From Strigamia acuminata (lineage: Eukaryota; Arthropoda; Chilopoda; Geophilomorpha; Linotaeniidae), in contig OX442314.1 of the NCBI GenBank assembly GCA_949358305.1, forward strand, positions 31,357,118-31,421,117: 64,000 nucleotides of DNA, read 5' to 3'. Positions 61,023 to 64,000 of this stretch are shown one piece after another (position 1 is the first letter of the stretch; every line of letters begins with the position of its first letter). A program made the translations under genes and the position numbers. Under the pieces are notes generated by a model, which saw only the letters and a list, made by a program, of their open reading frames with translations, searched no databases and was not told the DNA's origin.

Positions 61023-61635
61023 GGTCCCCTTTACTACTGTTGTCGGAAATCACGCGCTTTGCACAACTAAATACCAGCTTGCTGGACACGCTGGTTGTCT
61101 GTATGCACAGATATTTCTTTGCTGTGCATTCCAGATGGGCAAAACTTCTGTTGTGCTTCTTCCACCATTCGAGTGGGTCTTGATTTTGGCGAACCTTTGC
61201 TGAATTCATGTAACATTCAAATTCATAACGGACAATTTCAGCAGTACTTAATGTTGTTTCCTCGTAATCTGCCATTTCAAGCATTGCCATCAAGCCACGT
61301 CTTTTCTTGGAAGCTGGGGCACTGGGAGTCTCGCTCGAACTTGACTTCTGCAAGCAGCTCATCAACAATGGCAGGCAATTCACTACGGCAATTTTCCATT
61401 TTTTCCAAATAGCACAGACGAAACCGAGGATCCAAAATTGTTGCTTTAAACAATAAAACGATAATGCATCTCTGTTCTGATCAGTGCCATAATATCTGTC
61501 AAAGATAAAAGAAATATTGTCGTGGATAATGCCAACAAACTTTTCTATGAAGTTTAATTGTGTATCGTTGTCCTCTTCGTCCTCAGCAACCCTTTCAACA
61601 ATAGATTCCAACTGCTTAACAATGTGTGCAACCAC
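60997..61635 (-). pseudogene. hAT transposase, C-terminal dimerisation part
   Basis: 212-codon frame. DPLEWWKKHNRSFAHLECTA (about residue 155) followed by KKYLCIQTTSVSSKLVFSCA is the hAT C-terminal dimerisation domain (ZBED type). Upstream VRYEFECYMNS fits. The last residues (GDRLAQNFVL) are read from the minisatellite. It is separated from the middle part by about 120 bp with stops. Confidence 0.8.
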
Positions 61636-61754
61636 CGGCAGTACGCACGATACAGAAACATACTGTTCACCACTTAACTCTGTTGTAATTTATTCATTCG
61701 GCTTTAGCTAACTTAGGAGAACTTCTAAAATTTCCAAATTGCTGTTGTTCGGTG

Positions 61755-62321
61755 TTAAAGTCGAGTATTTACCGTGTTGGTATTCCTGGCGATGTCTGCA
61801 GGCAGCATATTCTTTGTAAGTCCCATCTCGAGTTGTTTAGCATGAAAGTCTCGGTGCATCGTCGACGAATGGGCAATCGCGCTCTGGGCTTTTTTGACGT
61901 TTTGGAACACGATTTTGATCTCGTTTGCAGCAAAAACCCTCTTGATTGCGAGGTTGACGACGTGCCCAAAGCAAGGGAATCTCTTAAGTTGTGCCAGATT
62001 CATGCCACTGACAGTTAGCGACATGTACGGCTCCATCACAACCGAAGTCCAACAATCTGTTGTGATGCAACAAAACTCCATCGAGCGTAACATTTCCTTC
62101 ACTAATGCTACAATGTGAATGTACAAATCCGGAATAATCCTCTCAGAAAACGTGGTTCGGTATGGAAGTTGAAAAGATGGCTGAAAACCCAAACACAAGT
62201 TCTTAAAACTTTCCTTTTCCACGGTGTTGTACGGAAGACATTCCATTGCAAGCCATTTTCCAAGCAATTTGTTAATCTTCTTCGAATCCACGTTTTTGGT
62301 TACTAATGTGCCCTGGCGCAA
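61755..62321 (-). pseudogene. hAT transposase, middle part
   Basis: 188-codon frame: KKINKLLGKWLAMECLPYNT (hAT pattern), then CITTDCWTS with the first catalytic Asp, YMSLTVSGMN, and CFGHVVNLAIKRVF, the conserved C-x-x-H block. It is in line with the BED part upstream and the dimerisation part downstream, but stops and phase changes break the gene. Confidence 0.8.
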
Positions 62322-62450
62322 ACTCTTCTTATTTGTATTACACTGTTATACGGCATCAACAGATTCAGCAGTATCGTTCTTATCCAGATCAGTTAGTTGC
62401 AGGGACTTATTCAGTGATGAATTCACAGAATTGGCATTGGAAGATGACTG

Positions 62451-62687
62451 TTATAGAAAATTATCCATTTGTGTTTGGGGTGTTGCAGAAATTGACGATG
62501 ACAATGACGACGAAATGTTCTTTGCCTTAAGGTATTCTGTTTTGTGTTTAACTTTGAAATAGGCCCGTAAATTAGAAGGCGAACTAGAACCACAACGAAC
62601 GACAGTTTTGCAAAGCAAACATGTGGCTTTAAATTCAGCATCTCGTGGTGTAAAAAACTTCCAAATGGCACTTGTAACTTGCGGCAT
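62451..62687 (-). pseudogene. hAT transposase, BED zinc finger
   Basis: From the ATG at 62687: SAIWKFFTPRDAEFKATCLL holds the Trp/Phe and the first Cys of a BED finger; the second Cys and a final His (VKH) follow, but the usual first His of NLxxHL is Tyr here (NLRAYF), so the finger is probably defective. The start lies directly at the junction with the LINE fragment. Confidence 0.7.
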
Positions 62688-62689
62688 CC

Positions 62690-64000
62690 TATTCGGCAAT
62701 GGGAACGCGCGATGTTGTAAGCTCTGGCGTTGTCCAAGTGGCGATGCGGAAAAAGGCGAGTCCGGGTCCGGATAAGCTCGGTGAGTTCGGGTGTCCAGCA
62801 AGGTTTGGGGCGATGTGAGCGATGCGGGTTTGGAGGGGCAAATTCCTCGAGTATGCTAGTGACTTTGCTGATGAAAATGCCAAGTTTGGAGTCGGGGCTG
62901 GGGGAGTCCAGTAAAGGTTGCCAGTCAATGGTTGAGGTCGCTCGGAATGCAGCCGGCCAATCACACCGGCGGAAAGAGTAGTTAGGAGAGAGGGAGGGGG
63001 AATGTTGAGGACGGGAGGGAGGAGGGGTGGGAGTGGAGAAAAAGAGGGTGATGAGTTTGTGGTCCAGATTGTCAACTTCAAGGAGCTTAGGGGGGGGAAA
63101 ATGAATTTTTAGGCACGAAAATTTGGTTGATGAGGGTTGAGGTGGAGTTTGAGACACGAGTGGGCTGGGTTATGACCGGCATGAGGTCAAGGATGGACAT
63201 GTGGGTTGATATTGCATTGCGGGAGGTGGTAGGGAGAAAATTCTCATTAAAATCACCGGCAACAGTGGTGAAAGCGTCTGGTGAGATGTGGTCAGAAAAA
63301 AGGTTGAGTGTGTCAGCAACAGGGACTGACGCGGCACAGTAGATGATAACAACTTGCGCGGTGGAGGTGGGAGTTTTTAGGTGAACGACGAGAAGTTCAG
63401 CACCATGTCCATTGACAGCCAACGAGGAGGTGAGGGAGAAGATGTCATGGTAAAACCAAGCGACACCGCCACCACGGGACTGACGGTCAGAGCGAGCGAG
63501 GGAGTAACCGGGACGTGGAGGACATCATCAGGGCAGTCGGATGAGAGCCACGGTCAGGGGAGTGGGTTTGAATGAGACCAGTGAGATCGAAAAGTTTTGA
63601 CAGAAGGGAGCAGACATTCAGGTACTACATGATAGTTAGGAAATCGGCTACGAAAAGGGGGGATTGTTTGTGGTAGGAGAAGGGGTAGTGTAGATGAGAG
63701 GGAGATTTCGGCCATGGAATGCTGTGAGGCCAGAGAGTAGGGGAGAGGAGCGGGGTGATGTCGCCGGTGGCGATGCGTAGGAATATGGATTTGCTAGTTG
63801 TCATGTCGCTTTTAGTCCATCTAGGGCACTGCAAGACGGTCAAGTCGCGGGATTCAGCGTACGAGCGGATCTCGTCGTGAGTAGCGGAGTTGAGCAGGTT
63901 TGTCAGAAGAATGCGTGTCGTCGGAGGACTGTCGAGGGAAGTGGTGGCCTATATGGTGCTGCCAACGACGGTGCCAATTGCGTGTGAGATTTGGCACCCG
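62690..64000 (-). pseudogene. LINE fragment: ORF1 end and ORF2 endonuclease
   Basis: Minus strand, entering from the window edge. Near 63960-63660 the end of ORF1 (LLTNLLNSATHDEIRSYAES; FLRIATGDITPLLSPTLWP, a CR1/Jockey-like ORF1 ending). ORF2 follows from about 63650: SRGGGVAWFYHD, then VVIIYCAAS, VAGDFNENF (GDFN endonuclease motif, near 63250), TLINQIFV, DHKLITLFF, and a Pro-rich linker with CWTPELTELIRTRTRLF. Several phase changes. The reverse transcriptase is missing: the fragment stops at about 62700, where the hAT coding sequence starts. Confidence 0.75.

Overview
This is eukaryotic, animal-type DNA, AT-rich and almost wholly made of transposable elements. The element set (BEL/Pao, a Ty3/Gypsy element with a tRNA-Gln primer site, Ty1/Copia remains, Polinton/Maverick, Tc1/mariner, piggyBac-like, hAT, LINE) fits an arthropod, probably a hexapod, but the species cannot be fixed from the sequence. 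I see no rRNA or tRNA gene, no bacterial operon and no convincing host gene.

Left third (1-26600). Minisatellites, an LTR-like segment and unassigned DNA come first. A broken Copia element (gag and protease, minus strand, 4437-12037) is split by a degenerate BEL/Pao element (5052-11304, 5-bp duplication GCAAC). Upstream lie a Tc1/mariner-like palindromic element (12184-13367) that holds a piggyBac-like MITE (12421-12851, TTAA), and a hAT-like MITE (13639-14189, 8-bp duplication). A decayed gag-like gene (15215-18017, minus) is cut by another TA-flanked MITE. A second BEL/Pao element (19209-25303) is complete: one open 1734-codon gag-pol, LTRs that look identical, and a 5-bp duplication ATGGG.

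Middle and right (26605-60416). Three levels are nested. A decayed Tc1-like inverted structure carries a Polinton/Maverick at 28402-60139 (389-bp terminal inverted repeats, 6-bp duplication GACATA). The Polinton has the full virus-like set: protein-primed DNA polymerase B, retrovirus-type integrase with chromodomain, packaging ATPase, adenain-type protease, double jelly-roll major capsid, penton-type minor capsid, and pVI-like and pX-like proteins. Its left arm adds unusual cargo: two PC4-like ORFs in the element as a whole, an ALKBH2-like DNA dioxygenase, a DEDD/Maelstrom-like nuclease candidate and a one-BIR IAP-like protein. A repeated, possibly ETS-type promoter motif lies upstream of the left-arm genes. 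A 14-kb Ty3/Gypsy element (32453-46405) sits inside the nuclease-like gene with a 4-bp duplication ACTG. Two same-length, apparently identical 1221-bp MITEs sit in TATA-like sites of the Polinton. Without these inserts the Polinton would be about 15.3 kb.

The Gypsy element is also notable. It has LTRs that look identical, a canonical -1 frameshift heptamer with hairpin at the gag stop, and a third long ORF in the env position that is not an envelope protein and opens exactly at a splice-acceptor-like site.

Right end (60417-64000): a 53-bp minisatellite, a decayed BED-finger hAT transposase, and a LINE fragment (ORF1 end plus ORF2 endonuclease) running off the window.
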